Counted from the stretch's first letter, positions 23,730-32,991 are shown. The stretch is 38,048 bases of DNA from Desulfobacteraceae bacterium (GCA_011391695.1 JAABQB010000027.1:1-38048); one strand, 5' to 3'. A program made the numbers and translations. Notes: generated by a model from the letters alone, not told the origin.

Positions 23730-25562
23730 ATGCCGGATCATTTGATTGAAAAATTGTCGGGTGTTTCAACAGGCCCCGGTGTCTATCTGATGAAAGATGA
23801 CGGCGGAGAAATAATTTATGTCGGAAAGGCGCTGAATTTAAAAAAGCGGCTTTCTTCATATTTTATTGGAGCAGATTCAAGCCGGCAGCAGCAGGTTAAC
23901 CTGAAAACGAGCCTTCTGATAAAAAAAATAACTTCCTTCGAAACCATAATCACGGGAACGGAAAAAGAAGCGCTTATTCTTGAGTCAAACCTGATTAAGA
24001 AGCACAAACCCAGATATAACGTGATATTAAAAGACGACAAGAGATATCCTTCGCTTAAACTCAACATCAAAAACCCTTATCCTAATCTTGCGATTGTCAG
24101 AAAAACCGGAAATGACAATGCGATCTATTTCGGTCCGTTTGCCTCTTCTCAGGCGGTCCGCCGGACCCTTAGGTTGATACATAAGACATTCAGGCTCAGA
24201 AAGTGCACCACTGCAAATTTTAAAAAAAGAACCCGGCCATGTCTTAATTTTCAGATGGGAACCTGCCTCGGCCCCTGTTGCAATAATATAGATCAAACGG
24301 TTTATGGAGAGATAGTAAAAGAGGTTATACTTTTTTTAAAAGGCAGAACTCCGGTTCTTATAAGGGAGATAAAAGATAAGATGGTGAAGGCTGCGCAGGT
24401 TCAGGATTACGAGCTTGCGGCAGTTTACAGGGACAGGCTCTTTTCGATCCGGGAAACACTTGAAAGGCAGGTAGCGGTCACAACCGATTTTATGGACAGG
24501 GATGTGTTTGCTGTTGCGCGTGAGAATGAGCATTCGGTTATAACTGTTCTTGTAGTTAAGGGCGGCTATCTGCAGGGAACCCGTCATTTCAGTTTCAAGG
24601 CCGTGATTTCATCAGAATCAGGGATGCTGGGAGAATTCATACGACAATATTATGAGAAAGCCGATCTTATACCGGAAGAGGTGGTTGTATCCGTTGAGAT
24701 GGAGGACTCGCTTTTACTTGAAGAATTGCTGACCGAGGTTAAAGGGGAAAAAGTCAAAATTTTCGAGCCGAAAAAAGGGGAACGCTTTAATCTTGTTACC
24801 ATGGCTGTTCATAACGCAAAAGATGAGCTTAACAGAATAATCTCTTCGATTGCTTCGTCCGCCGACCTGCTTTGCCGTCTTCAGAAGCGCCTTGACATGG
24901 ATAATGCCCCGAAAAGAATCGAATGTTTCGACAATTCAAATATTTCAGGGAAAAACGCGGTATCCGCCATGGTTGTATTTGAAAACGGAAAACCCCTGAA
25001 ATCGGCCTATAGAAAATACAGAATAAAGACCGTTGAGGAGCATAATGATTATGCCTATATGGCGGAGGTTATACGGAGGCGATTCGGGAAAAATGAAGAA
25101 TCGAAACCTTATCCCGATCTTCTCATTATTGACGGAGGAAAAGGACATGTAAGAATTGTCCGCGACATATTAAATGATCTTGAACTTGAACGGCAATTTG
25201 ATCTTATTGGAATTGCAAAGAAGGATGAAAATAAAGGCGAGAACGAAGATAAGATTTATAAGCCGGGCAGATCCAATCCGGTAAACTTCGGAAGGGAAGG
25301 GGATCTTCTTTTTTTTCTTCAGCGGATAAGGGATGAAGCGCATCGTTTTGCCATATCTTTTCACAGGAAGCAGATCCGCAGAAAATCGGTTCATTCGGCG
25401 CTGGATGATATTAAAGGAATCGGGAAAAAGAAAAAAGAGATGCTTTTAAAGAATTTCGGAAGTTTCAAAAAAATCCGGGCAGCAACGCATGATGAACTGT
25501 GCTCACTGCCCGGAATAACCTCTGAAATCGCAAAAAATATAAAAGAAGCCCTGGAACTTTGA
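23730..25562 (+). CDS. uvrC: Excinuclease ABC subunit C
   Basis: UvrC makes both incisions in nucleotide excision repair. I choose the ATG at 23730 (MPDHLIEKLSGVSTGPG, AAGGG 5 nt upstream), giving 610 aa; the frame could begin earlier only at a TTG. Domains: GIY-YIG nuclease at about 12-95 (GVYLMKDDGGEIIYVGKALN); a Cys cluster at about 150-185 (C of LRKCTTANF, RPCLNF, GTCLGPC), which in UvrC can hold an Fe-S cluster; a UVR domain near 210-245; an RNase-H-like 5' nuclease (IECFDNSNISG, LLIIDGGKGH); and a C-terminal double helix-hairpin-helix (DIKGIGKKKKEMLL, LPGITSEIAKNI). A 6-bp hairpin, GACGGC/GCCGTC (23680-23701), lies right after uvrB. Confidence 0.97.
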   Translation: MPDHLIEKLSGVSTGPGVYLMKDDGGEIIYVGKALNLKKRLSSYFIGADSSRQQQVNLKTSLLIKKITSFETIITGTEKEALILESNLIKKHKPRYNVILKDDKRYPSLKLNIKNPYPNLAIVRKTGNDNAIYFGPFASSQAVRRTLRLIHKTFRLRKCTTANFKKRTRPCLNFQMGTCLGPCCNNIDQTVYGEIVKEVILFLKGRTPVLIREIKDKMVKAAQVQDYELAAVYRDRLFSIRETLERQVAVTTDFMDRDVFAVARENEHSVITVLVVKGGYLQGTRHFSFKAVISSESGMLGEFIRQYYEKADLIPEEVVVSVEMEDSLLLEELLTEVKGEKVKIFEPKKGERFNLVTMAVHNAKDELNRIISSIASSADLLCRLQKRLDMDNAPKRIECFDNSNISGKNAVSAMVVFENGKPLKSAYRKYRIKTVEEHNDYAYMAEVIRRRFGKNEESKPYPDLLIIDGGKGHVRIVRDILNDLELERQFDLIGIAKKDENKGENEDKIYKPGRSNPVNFGREGDLLFFLQRIRDEAHRFAISFHRKQIRRKSVHSALDDIKGIGKKKKEMLLKNFGSFKKIRAATHDELCSLPGITSEIAKNIKEALEL

Positions 25563-25585
25563 AATCTCAAATTTGAAATTGTATG

Positions 25586-26533
<948 letters not shown>

Positions 26534-26691
26534 TTATGTTTTATAATTGGATACTCTTGAGGAACGTCCTGTTGCCTCTCTTCGATTTTTTCTTTGGCAC
26601 GGCAAATGCGACTTATTGAGGCTCCCCGCATCAAGCTTCAGGGAATCTTCGACCGCAGGAATAGGGTCCATTTTAATTCGCTCGCATTTCC

Positions 26692-26707
26692 CGCTGTTTC
26701 GGTTCAA
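26692..26707 (+). repeat. CGCTGTTTCGGTTCAA dispersed repeat, second copy
   Basis: Exact 16-bp match to 8343-8358, both preceded by a GCTCG-containing stretch. The 357-bp gap 26522-26878 shows no gene apart from this repeat and the promoter at 26797. Confidence 0.6.
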
Positions 26708-26796
26708 ACCTCAAAACTCTTAAAGACATCTGATAAGACTGGTTTCAGATAATAATAATTTGAATTGTTGTCAATAGGTTTTACGTTTTTCAAGTA

Positions 26797-26826
26797 TTGA
26801 CATTAGAGCTCTAAATAAGTTATGTT
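26797..26826 (+). promoter_or_regulatory. Probable sigma-70 promoter of the GTPase/PilZ module
   Basis: TTGACA (26797-26802), an 18-nt spacer containing the palindrome TTAGAGCTCTAA, then TATGTT (26821-26826). It is placed about 50 bp before the first gene of the module. The spacer palindrome could be an operator. Confidence 0.6.
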
Positions 26827-26878
26827 AAAAACAGAGTGAAGTGACTACATTCATTTTATCGGCTCAAGGGGAATTGTC

Positions 26879-27844
26879 ATGAGTATAAAGGAACAAATAA
26901 AATCTATTTTGCAGGAAGCTGAAATATACAGGGTTCAGGGTTTACTCAACGAAGCGATGATAAAATACAAAATTGCCGCCGAACTTGTTGAGAAAAATGT
27001 TAAGCAGGAAAGCAGGCAGTCATTAATCGATGGTATAACAAAAAAAATTGAATTGTTAAAGGGAACAATATTAAAATATAATGATCCTGAAAAAACACCG
27101 GAAATGCCTGTCGAAATTCAGAATCTGATAAAAGATAAATTTGCGTTTTCAGCCGATAAAGAATCAGCCGTTCTTGAAGGGGCAATAGCTTTATCCAAAT
27201 TTGGACAATATGAAAGAGCAATTACAGAATTTAGTGAATTGCTCAAGAACGATTCTTTAAGGCTCGTTGCTGCCAAGAATATTTTGAGATGCTATTTTGC
27301 AAACTCTTCTGTGGATGGAGCGCTTTCAAAATATGAGCAGTGGCTGAAGTCCGGATTATTTCATGAAGGGCAGATTGAAAAAATACGTTTTTTTTTAGAG
27401 AATCTGCTGAAAGACAAGGGAATTGAAAGAGAACTCCCCATAGCAGATGTTCCTGAAGAGAAGACCGTTTTCGAGAAAGCAACTATTGAAAAGCCTGTTT
27501 CCGGAAAAGGATTGATGACTGATATTCCTCAACAGGAGGAGGCGGAGGAAGACGAGTTCCTTGACGTAAATTCAGTTGGAATTGAAATTACTGACGGCCC
27601 GCAGAAGGGTAAGGAAATTGTTCTTGATGTAGCCTTCCAGTCCGGTAAATCGGTCAGTCTGATTATTCCGGGCAGGGAGAAAACACTAATTGAAACATTT
27701 AAAGTTGGATTGAAATTGGACAATGTCCAGTTCTATTCACCTATTGCAATCCTGAATGGTTCGGGTGTTATTTCAGCTTTTACAAAGATCGCCTCAGGCC
27801 CCAAAATGGGAAGCTTCAGTCTCGACTTGAAGATATCCGCTTAA
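26879..27844 (+). CDS. TPR-like helical protein with a novel beta-rich C-terminal domain
   Basis: A 321-aa cytoplasmic protein, first gene of the signalling cluster (AAGGGG before the ATG). Residues about 1-65 are helical, like a MIT/TPR unit (EAEIYRVQGLLNEAMIKYKIAAEL). Residues about 95-185 look like two more TPR-like units (ALSKFGQYERAITEFSELL, CYFANSSVDGALSKYEQWL). An acidic linker (QQEEAEEDEF) joins a predicted beta-rich C-terminal domain of about 90 residues (VGIEITDGPQKGKEIVLDV, SGKSVSLIIPGREK, LKISA) that I do not recognise. TPRs suggest a scaffold. With the MglA GTPase 36 bp downstream, it may be its effector or regulator. It has no signal peptide and no catalytic motif. Function inferred only from context. 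Confidence 0.8.
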   Translation: MSIKEQIKSILQEAEIYRVQGLLNEAMIKYKIAAELVEKNVKQESRQSLIDGITKKIELLKGTILKYNDPEKTPEMPVEIQNLIKDKFAFSADKESAVLEGAIALSKFGQYERAITEFSELLKNDSLRLVAAKNILRCYFANSSVDGALSKYEQWLKSGLFHEGQIEKIRFFLENLLKDKGIERELPIADVPEEKTVFEKATIEKPVSGKGLMTDIPQQEEAEEDEFLDVNSVGIEITDGPQKGKEIVLDVAFQSGKSVSLIIPGREKTLIETFKVGLKLDNVQFYSPIAILNGSGVISAFTKIASGPKMGSFSLDLKISA

Positions 27845-27879
27845 CCGCATAATAATATAGTCTTACGGAGTTGTGCCAG

Positions 27880-28506
27880 ATGGCAATATTTAATTTGAAA
27901 AATCGTGAGATTGAATGCAAAGTAGTATATTACGGCCCTGGAAGATCAGGCAAAACAACCAATCTTGAATATATTTTTAAAACTTTTAAAAAGCAGGTTA
28001 CCGACCAGCTTGTATCAATTGATACCGAAGGCGACCGGACACTCTTTTTTGATTTCCTTCCCATGGGACTGGGCAAAATAGGGGGGTGTGATATACGGGT
28101 TCAATTGTATACTGTTCCAGGTCAGGTGCAATACAGTTCTACACGAAAACTGGTTTTGAAAGGCGCTGACGGGATTGTTTTTGTCGCCGATTCCTTTGCA
28201 ATAAGGAGGGATAAAAATATCCTCTCGCTAAAGGATCTCGATCAGAATTTAAAAGAATGCGGCCTTAATATCTTTAAGATTCCTCTTGTTCTTCAGTTTA
28301 ACAAGAGGGACATGTCGAGTATGTCAGACGGGAGCATTCCTATCATGTCTGTTGAAACTATGCAGAATGATCTTAACAGGCAGCTTAAAGTTCCTTGTTT
28401 TCCTGCAAGCGCTTTAACGGGTGAGGGTGTTGGCAGAACTTTGAAAGAGTCCCTTAAATTGACTCTCTTACATTTACAAAAAGAATTGAAATGGGCACAG
28501 AAATAA
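27880..28506 (+). CDS. mglA: MglA-type Ras-like GTPase
   Basis: A 208-aa small GTPase. The ATG at 27880 is preferred (GGAG 9 nt upstream); with it the key residues fall at G1 GPGRSGKT (19-26), intrinsic Arg finger R53 (EGDRTLFFDF), G3 TVPGQ (T78, Q82) and G4 NKRD (141-144). These equal the numbering of Myxococcus xanthus MglA as I recall it. All catalytic residues are intact, so GTP hydrolysis is expected. MglA sets cell polarity and motility, normally with the roadblock GAP MglB, which is absent here. The stop codon TAA is directly followed by the ATG of the PATAN/CNB protein, so the two are translationally coupled. The partners here are unusual. Confidence 0.94.
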   Translation: MAIFNLKNREIECKVVYYGPGRSGKTTNLEYIFKTFKKQVTDQLVSIDTEGDRTLFFDFLPMGLGKIGGCDIRVQLYTVPGQVQYSSTRKLVLKGADGIVFVADSFAIRRDKNILSLKDLDQNLKECGLNIFKIPLVLQFNKRDMSSMSDGSIPIMSVETMQNDLNRQLKVPCFPASALTGEGVGRTLKESLKLTLLHLQKELKWAQK

Positions 28507-29685
28507 ATGGCTGACTTTTCCTTAAAAGGCAATTTGAATTTTTTGAATCTTGGCGAGCTGCTTCAGATTTTTGGGACAAACGGCAGCACCGGTGTTTTGA
28601 TAATAAGAAGCAAGTATTCCGAAGAACCGGGGCGTATGTATTTTGTTAAAGGAAACCTCGTTAATGCCGAAGCCGGTTCCAAAGAAGGCGTAGATGCCGC
28701 ACTTGCTCTTTTTGGATGGACTGAAGGTGAATTTGAATTTCGCGCGCAGAATGTAAAAACAAAGAATGTGATTCAAAAAAGCAGAATGGAAATTACTTTG
28801 GATGCATTAAGGCTTCTTGATGATGGCAAGATAGAGAAACTGGGGCCGGTTACTTATGCAAAAACATTTGATGAAAAATCCGAACAGGTTTCTCTGATTC
28901 CTGTTATCAGGGGCCCCCTGGTTGATTATACATATGTAGTTGAAGAAGAAGAGTATCGTGATGGTGACAAAATAGTTGCAGAGGGAAAATATGGCAACTG
29001 GATATGGGTCGTTCTTGAAGGAAAAGTTGAAATTGTTAAAGAAACAGAGCAGGGACAGCGCAAGATAGTTGGGCTGACCGTAGGTTCATTCGTTGGAACC
29101 CTGTCAACAACAATGCCAAGTCAATATAATGTGCGAACTGCCTCGGTTGTTGCTGTCGGTTCAGTACAGCTGGGCCTTCTCGATTCCCAAAGGCTTTACA
29201 GCGAGTACATGAAATTGTCGCCTCAGTTTAAAGAAATAATTTTAAGCCTTGGCAACCGCATGAAGCAGATTACAGGCATGGTTGTCGATGTCAGTTCAAA
29301 AAATATAAACAGCACTGCGCTCTTAAAGGGTAAAAAAATTCTTATTGAAACGGGTTCAAATGATGACAGGGTTTTTTCAATCATTGACGGGGAAGCCACA
29401 GTAGTTCGTACTGTAGAGAATGGGGATCTTCCGCTTATTAATCTTTCTGCCGGAGATTTATTGGGCCATATTCCTTTTATTAATATCGGACATGAACCGC
29501 ATTCGGCATCCGTTTTTGTTTCCAAGGATTTTAATGCAAAGGAGATCGATAAAGAAATAATTCAGAAAGAATATGATCATCTTTCATTAACCTTTAAGAA
29601 TATGCTTGAAAACATAGGCGATTGTATTTCTGCAACAACAATGATTGTCAGCGACTTTCATAGACAATCCCTTATACCCAGATAA
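28507..29685 (+). CDS. PATAN (DUF4388) protein with two cyclic-nucleotide-binding-like domains
   Basis: A 392-aa soluble protein. Residues about 1-105 form a DUF4388/PATAN domain (FSLKGNLNFLNLGELLQIFGTN, STGVLIIRS, GRMYFVKGNLVNAE, TEGEFEF). Residues about 145-255 are a CNB fold (YRDGDKIVAEGKYGNWIWVV, LEGKVEIVKETEQG), and about 270-365 a second, weaker one (GKKILIETGSNDDRVFSIIDGEATVV). In CNB1 the phosphate-binding cassette reads SFVGTLSTTMPSQYNVRTAS: the usual Glu of GEL is Thr, though the Arg remains. In CNB2 it reads LLGHIPFINIGHEPHSAS, lacking both Glu and Arg. They may therefore bind another ligand or only proteins. It starts at the base after the MglA stop. Probably a partner or regulator of the GTPase; inferred. 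Confidence 0.87.
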   Translation: MADFSLKGNLNFLNLGELLQIFGTNGSTGVLIIRSKYSEEPGRMYFVKGNLVNAEAGSKEGVDAALALFGWTEGEFEFRAQNVKTKNVIQKSRMEITLDALRLLDDGKIEKLGPVTYAKTFDEKSEQVSLIPVIRGPLVDYTYVVEEEEYRDGDKIVAEGKYGNWIWVVLEGKVEIVKETEQGQRKIVGLTVGSFVGTLSTTMPSQYNVRTASVVAVGSVQLGLLDSQRLYSEYMKLSPQFKEIILSLGNRMKQITGMVVDVSSKNINSTALLKGKKILIETGSNDDRVFSIIDGEATVVRTVENGDLPLINLSAGDLLGHIPFINIGHEPHSASVFVSKDFNAKEIDKEIIQKEYDHLSLTFKNMLENIGDCISATTMIVSDFHRQSLIPR

Positions 29686-29775
29686 TTTTATATGGCAAAC
29701 TAACGTATTCCCCGCCGTGTGCGGCTTATCAGTCCAATTTGTGGTCGTCTTTATCAGATAAAGGGTGGAGAAACC

Positions 29776-30117
29776 ATGTCAACTGAAAATAGGAAACATC
29801 AGAGGATAGCATCGCTTAATCTTTTGCATGTAGAAGTTTATAAAGAGGACAATTTAATCAAACAGGGAGCGGGAAGGACTTTAAATATTTCAGAGTCCGG
29901 CATTCTGCTTGAAATCAACTTTCCGATTGATAAGGATAATGTTGTTGTCCAGGTGGCAATCGGCCTTAAAGAAGATTTGCTCGAAATCAAAGGTAAATCT
30001 GTGAGATGTTTACAGGCTGAAAACGGAAAATATCAGATCGGGATTCTGTTTGATAAGATTACAAATGAGACAACCGATAAAATATTAAGAAAATATGTTG
30101 AAGCATTTAAAAACTGA
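29776..30117 (+). CDS. Stand-alone PilZ-domain protein
   Basis: A 113-aa single-domain protein from the ATG at 29776 (GGAG 6 nt upstream); the longer frame has no ribosome-binding site. Both c-di-GMP contact motifs are present: RxxxR as R6-K-H-Q-R10 and (D/N)xSxxG as N37-I-S39-E-S-G42 (RTLNISESGILLEI). This predicts real c-di-GMP binding. Length is close to the minimal PilZ fold. It lies 90 bp after the PATAN/CNB gene, in the same direction and with no terminator visible between, so it probably belongs to the same transcript. Stand-alone PilZ proteins usually act by touching a partner after ligand binding; here the GTPase or PATAN protein are natural candidates. After it come repeats and purC. 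Confidence 0.93.
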   Translation: MSTENRKHQRIASLNLLHVEVYKEDNLIKQGAGRTLNISESGILLEINFPIDKDNVVVQVAIGLKEDLLEIKGKSVRCLQAENGKYQIGILFDKITNETTDKILRKYVEAFKN

Positions 30118-30140
30118 AAGTCCGAATAAGTAAAAGAATA

Positions 30141-30176
30141 AGGATTCGAGGGTTCAAGGATTCCAGGGTTCAAGTG
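30141..30176. repeat. TTGAACCC-type octamers
   Basis: AGGATTCGAGGGTTCAAGG followed by ATTCCAGGGTTCAAGTG is the reverse-complement form of the octamer family, four to five units, 23 bp past the PilZ stop. Confidence 0.85.
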
Positions 30177-30233
30177 AAATACTTAGGATATTCAAACATC
30201 AAAACGCTTTAAAAAATGAAAAACTGCCGGAAT

Positions 30234-30366
30234 TGATGATCTCGTAAAAACTATATTTTCTCGCAAAGGCGCTAAGAACACGAAGAAATAATTCATTTAA
30301 TATTAATATGTTAACTTTGTGATCTTTGTGGCTTGGTGTGAGATCCTGACTTTTTATGAAAGCATC
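30234..30366. repeat. 135-bp dispersed repeat, copy C
   Basis: Left end TGATGATCTCGTAAAA, right end TTTTTATGAAAGCATCA. The interior matches copy B nearly base for base (TCGCAAAGGCGCTAAGAACA, then GATCTTTGTGGCTTGG), with scattered substitutions. It lies 35 bp before purC. Confidence 0.9.
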
Positions 30367-30400
30367 AGAATTCGTAGGGCGATAAAATTAAAGGAAACTA

Positions 30401-31291
30401 ATGGTTAAGGCAGTGAGTGAAACTGATTTCAGTGGCATAAAACTTTTAAAAAGAGGTAAGGTTCGGGATATTTATGACCTTGGAGATAAGCTCCTGATGG
30501 TTGCTACTGACAGAATGTCGGCATTTGATGTTGTTATGCCGGATCCTATACCCGATAAAGGCAAAATTCTTACTCAAATATCTCTATTCTGGTTCGATAT
30601 AATAAAACCATTGATTCAAAATCATGTCATTTCAAGCGATGTGCTTGATTATCCTCCTGAATGCAGGCAATATTCTGATTTTTTAAATAAAAGAAGCATG
30701 CTCGTGAAAAAAGCCGAACCTCTTCCTGTTGAATGCGTTGTGAGAGGTTACCTGTCCGGTTCAGGGTGGAGTTCATATCAGGAGCGGGGTGAGATCTGCG
30801 GCATAAAGCTTCCGAAAGGTCTGAAAGAGTCGGATCGGTTGCCTGAGCCGGTATTTACCCCTTCAACAAAAGAAGAGGTAGGCACTCACGATATAAACAT
30901 CGATTTTGATGAAACAGTTAAAATAATAGGAAGAAAGCTTGCTGAAAGAGTAAAAGAGCTGAGTATCGAAATATATATGAGAGGAACCAAGCTTGCGGCT
31001 CAGAAAGGCATTATAATTGCTGACACGAAGTTTGAATTCGGACTCATCGGGAATGATGTAATTATAATAGATGAAGTCTTAACTCCTGATTCATCAAGAT
31101 TCTGGCCGAAAGATTCATATAAACCGGGCGGACCCCAGTTGAGTTTCGACAAGCAGTATTTAAGGGATTATCTCACCTCTATCAAATGGAACAAGAAACC
31201 GCCCGCTCCATCTCTTCCAAAAGATGTCATCGACAACACGCGCAGCAAATACATGGAGGCTTTGAAACGTCTGACCGGCGCCGAATTATGA
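30401..31291 (+). CDS. purC: SAICAR synthetase (phosphoribosylaminoimidazole-succinocarboxamide synthase)
   Basis: PurC joins aspartate to CAIR in de novo purine synthesis, using ATP. The 296-aa length fits the longer bacterial/yeast-like form (E. coli 237 aa). Motifs: [20 protein letters not shown] near the N terminus, [38 protein letters not shown] (signature 1), [12 protein letters not shown] (signature 2) and [20 protein letters not shown] lies 6-7 nt before the ATG. The stop codon overlaps the start of a ParB-like gene (ATGA), so the two are co-translated, an unusual pairing. Upstream is dispersed repeat copy C, so the promoter is not obvious; it may lie inside the repeat. Confidence 0.97.
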   Translation: MVKAVSETDFSGIKLLKRGKVRDIYDLGDKLLMVATDRMSAFDVVMPDPIPDKGKILTQISLFWFDIIKPLIQNHVISSDVLDYPPECRQYSDFLNKRSMLVKKAEPLPVECVVRGYLSGSGWSSYQERGEICGIKLPKGLKESDRLPEPVFTPSTKEEVGTHDINIDFDETVKIIGRKLAERVKELSIEIYMRGTKLAAQKGIIIADTKFEFGLIGNDVIIIDEVLTPDSSRFWPKDSYKPGGPQLSFDKQYLRDYLTSIKWNKKPPAPSLPKDVIDNTRSKYMEALKRLTGAEL

Positions 31292-32271
31292 CATGGAAGG
31301 AAGAAATTATTCGCCTCTCCTCGATAGATATTGAGGATCATACATTCAGAATAACTACTGAAGAGAACATAGAAGGCCTTTCCTGTTCAATAAGAAACGC
31401 AGGTCTTATTAACCCGCCGATAGTAATCAGGAATAAATCGAGGTATGCCGTTATAAGCGGCTTCAGACGCATCCGGTCTGCTCTAAATCTCGGCTGGACG
31501 GATATCCCAGCAAGGGCGATAGAATCGGATTCTGACGGGTTCGAGTGTGCAAAGCTTGCGATTGCCGATAATTCTCTCCAGAGGTCATTGAATTTAATAG
31601 AAATATCAAGATGCTACAAAACACTTTCTGGTTTTTGTAAAGAAGGAGAGTTGCCGGCGGCTGCTTCTCTGCTCGGCCTTCCGGATAACCCGGCTCTGGT
31701 CGGGAAAATAATAAAATTATGTGACCTTCCGAAACCGCTACAGCAATATATTCTTTCCGGAACTGTTTCAATGGCGATAGCTCTTGAACTGGTCAAATCT
31801 GAATATAAGGAATCCGCAATTCAATTTGCGGAAATATTCGACAGTTTAAAATTGAGCCTTAACAAGCAGCGTGAATTTCTTACGCTTTCGTTTGAGATCG
31901 CAGCCCGCGAAGGGATTTCAATCCCGGAGTTGATTAACGGTTTTGATTTTCAAAATATTCTTTCAGATGAGAATTCAGATCGAACCCGTAAAACTCACAA
32001 AATAAGGCAATATCTGAAATTGAGGCGTTTCCCGGCAATTATGAAGGCTGAAGATAATTTCAGGAAGAATTTAAAGAAACTTGAGCTGGAGGAAGGAATA
32101 AAACTTATACCGCCTGCCGACTTTGAAGGAAATACCTTTATTATAAGCATGGAGTTCAAAACAACATCAGAATTCAGCGGGAAGGCGGCATGTCTTTACA
32201 GACTGACAAATGATCCTATTTTAAAGGAAATAGTTTCAAAAAATTCTCCGGATTCTGAAAACCCCCGTTAA
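31288..32271 (+). CDS. ParB/Spo0J-like protein, orphan
   Basis: A 327-aa protein beginning at the ATG inside the purC stop. Residues about 1-95 form a ParB N-terminal domain: [20 protein letters not shown], then GFRRIRSAL, the counterpart of the ParB GERRxRA CTP-binding box, and [20 protein letters not shown], the counterpart of ENxQRxxLxxIE. A helix-turn-helix domain follows (about 125-175: [33 protein letters not shown]). The C-terminal 120 residues are charged and helical and unlike the short dimer domain of chromosomal ParB. No parA and no parS-like 16-mer are visible here, so this is not the usual chromosome segregation locus. It may be a ParB-type CTP switch acting as a transcription or nucleoid factor, co-made with purC. 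Role unknown. Confidence 0.85.
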   Translation: MTWKEEIIRLSSIDIEDHTFRITTEENIEGLSCSIRNAGLINPPIVIRNKSRYAVISGFRRIRSALNLGWTDIPARAIESDSDGFECAKLAIADNSLQRSLNLIEISRCYKTLSGFCKEGELPAAASLLGLPDNPALVGKIIKLCDLPKPLQQYILSGTVSMAIALELVKSEYKESAIQFAEIFDSLKLSLNKQREFLTLSFEIAAREGISIPELINGFDFQNILSDENSDRTRKTHKIRQYLKLRRFPAIMKAEDNFRKNLKKLELEEGIKLIPPADFEGNTFIISMEFKTTSEFSGKAACLYRLTNDPILKEIVSKNSPDSENPR

Positions 32272-32315
32272 ATAAAACTCATAAATAAAATCCATTACAA
32301 TTCATAAATAAAATC

Positions 32316-32345
32316 TTGACAAATAAGTTAACACACACTAACTTA
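32316..32345 (+). promoter_or_regulatory. Promoter with overlapping operator-like inverted repeat
   Basis: TTGACA (32316-32321), 17-nt spacer, TAACTT (32339-32344). Perfect 7-bp arms TAAGTTA (32324-32330) and TAACTTA (32339-32345), separated by ACACACAC, cover the spacer and the -10 box, an ideal position for a repressor. Just upstream the word TTCATAAATAAAATC is nearly repeated (about 32278-32293 and 32300-32315). The predicted transcript has a leader of about 185 nt before the 64-aa gene. Confidence 0.65.
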
Positions 32346-32376
32346 ATCACAAAATAACATGCCTCATCTGAATACC

Positions 32377-32391
32377 GCTCAACTGTTGAGC
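32377..32391. promoter_or_regulatory. Perfect 15-bp palindrome in the leader
   Basis: GCTCAACTGTTGAGC (6-bp arms, 3-nt centre) lies about 26 nt into the predicted transcript. It could be a second protein-binding site or an RNA hairpin. No T-tract follows, so it is not a terminator. Confidence 0.45.
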
Positions 32392-32537
32392 TGAAAATAA
32401 TCTGCCGAACCGGAATATGTTTTTGCTTAAAGCTTTGTATTATTTGATTCATTCCCACAGGCTTTTGAAAATATTATGTGAATAACAGAAATATTATAAA
32501 GTCAATAAACAAACATAAAAGCAAAGGAGGGAACCTC

Positions 32538-32732
32538 ATGGGATTCAGACTAACAGACCTGTTCGTTCCGAGGCACATGCATAAGAACCCCGAATTCCGG
32601 AAAGAGGGGGCGGCTATGCTTACAGACAAAGCTGTTCTTGCAAAAATGGCGGAAATAGATATTGATCAGGGCGTCCGTGAAGCGGCCAAAAAAAGACTGG
32701 CGGAATTGAAAGATATGAAAGGCGGTTCCTGA
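32538..32732 (+). CDS. Small 64-aa protein with one HEAT-like helical unit
   Basis: AAAGGAGG lies 6-8 nt before the ATG at 32538, the best ribosome-binding site in this area. The N terminus (MGFRLTDLFVPRHMHKNPEFRKEG) is of unknown type. The rest, DKAVLAKMAEIDIDQGVREAAKKRLAEL, reads like a single HEAT/variant leucine-rich repeat unit of the 'D..VR.AA...L' kind. There is no signal peptide, Cys or catalytic motif. It has its own promoter with an operator-like repeat and a strong terminator 60 bp downstream, so it is a regulated single-gene unit that should be well expressed. A protein-protein interaction role is a guess from the repeat type. Confidence 0.8.
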   Translation: MGFRLTDLFVPRHMHKNPEFRKEGAAMLTDKAVLAKMAEIDIDQGVREAAKKRLAELKDMKGGS

Positions 32733-32788
32733 AAGATAATTTTTAACAGGAATCTGCATCAGACGAACCTCCGCCTAATCCTTACCAA

Positions 32789-32834
32789 TAAAAAACCTCC
32801 TGAAGGCTGTATAAGCCTGCATGGAGGTTTTTTT
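32789..32834 (+). terminator. Rho-independent terminator
   Basis: AAAAACCTCC pairs with GGAGGTTTTT around an inner hairpin AGGCT-GTATA-AGCCT, ending in a run of seven T. It lies 57 bp after the 64-aa gene. The symmetrical A-tract would also serve the minus strand, but no gene needs it there. Confidence 0.85.
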
Positions 32835-32991
32835 GTCAGCATCCGTTCGACATACGACTTTAATTTGCCTTCATTAATTCATTGCAGAACAACAGGCGTT
32901 TATGCTATCGGTATTCAGAACAAACGTACACTGAATATTTTTGATATCGAAGCGTAAACTCACGCACTGAAAATACAGAAGGATCGGCCGG

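Noticed and set aside
25563-25585. Terminator between uvrC and mdh
   Set aside because: Only short AAATTT-type symmetry, no stable stem with T-tract.
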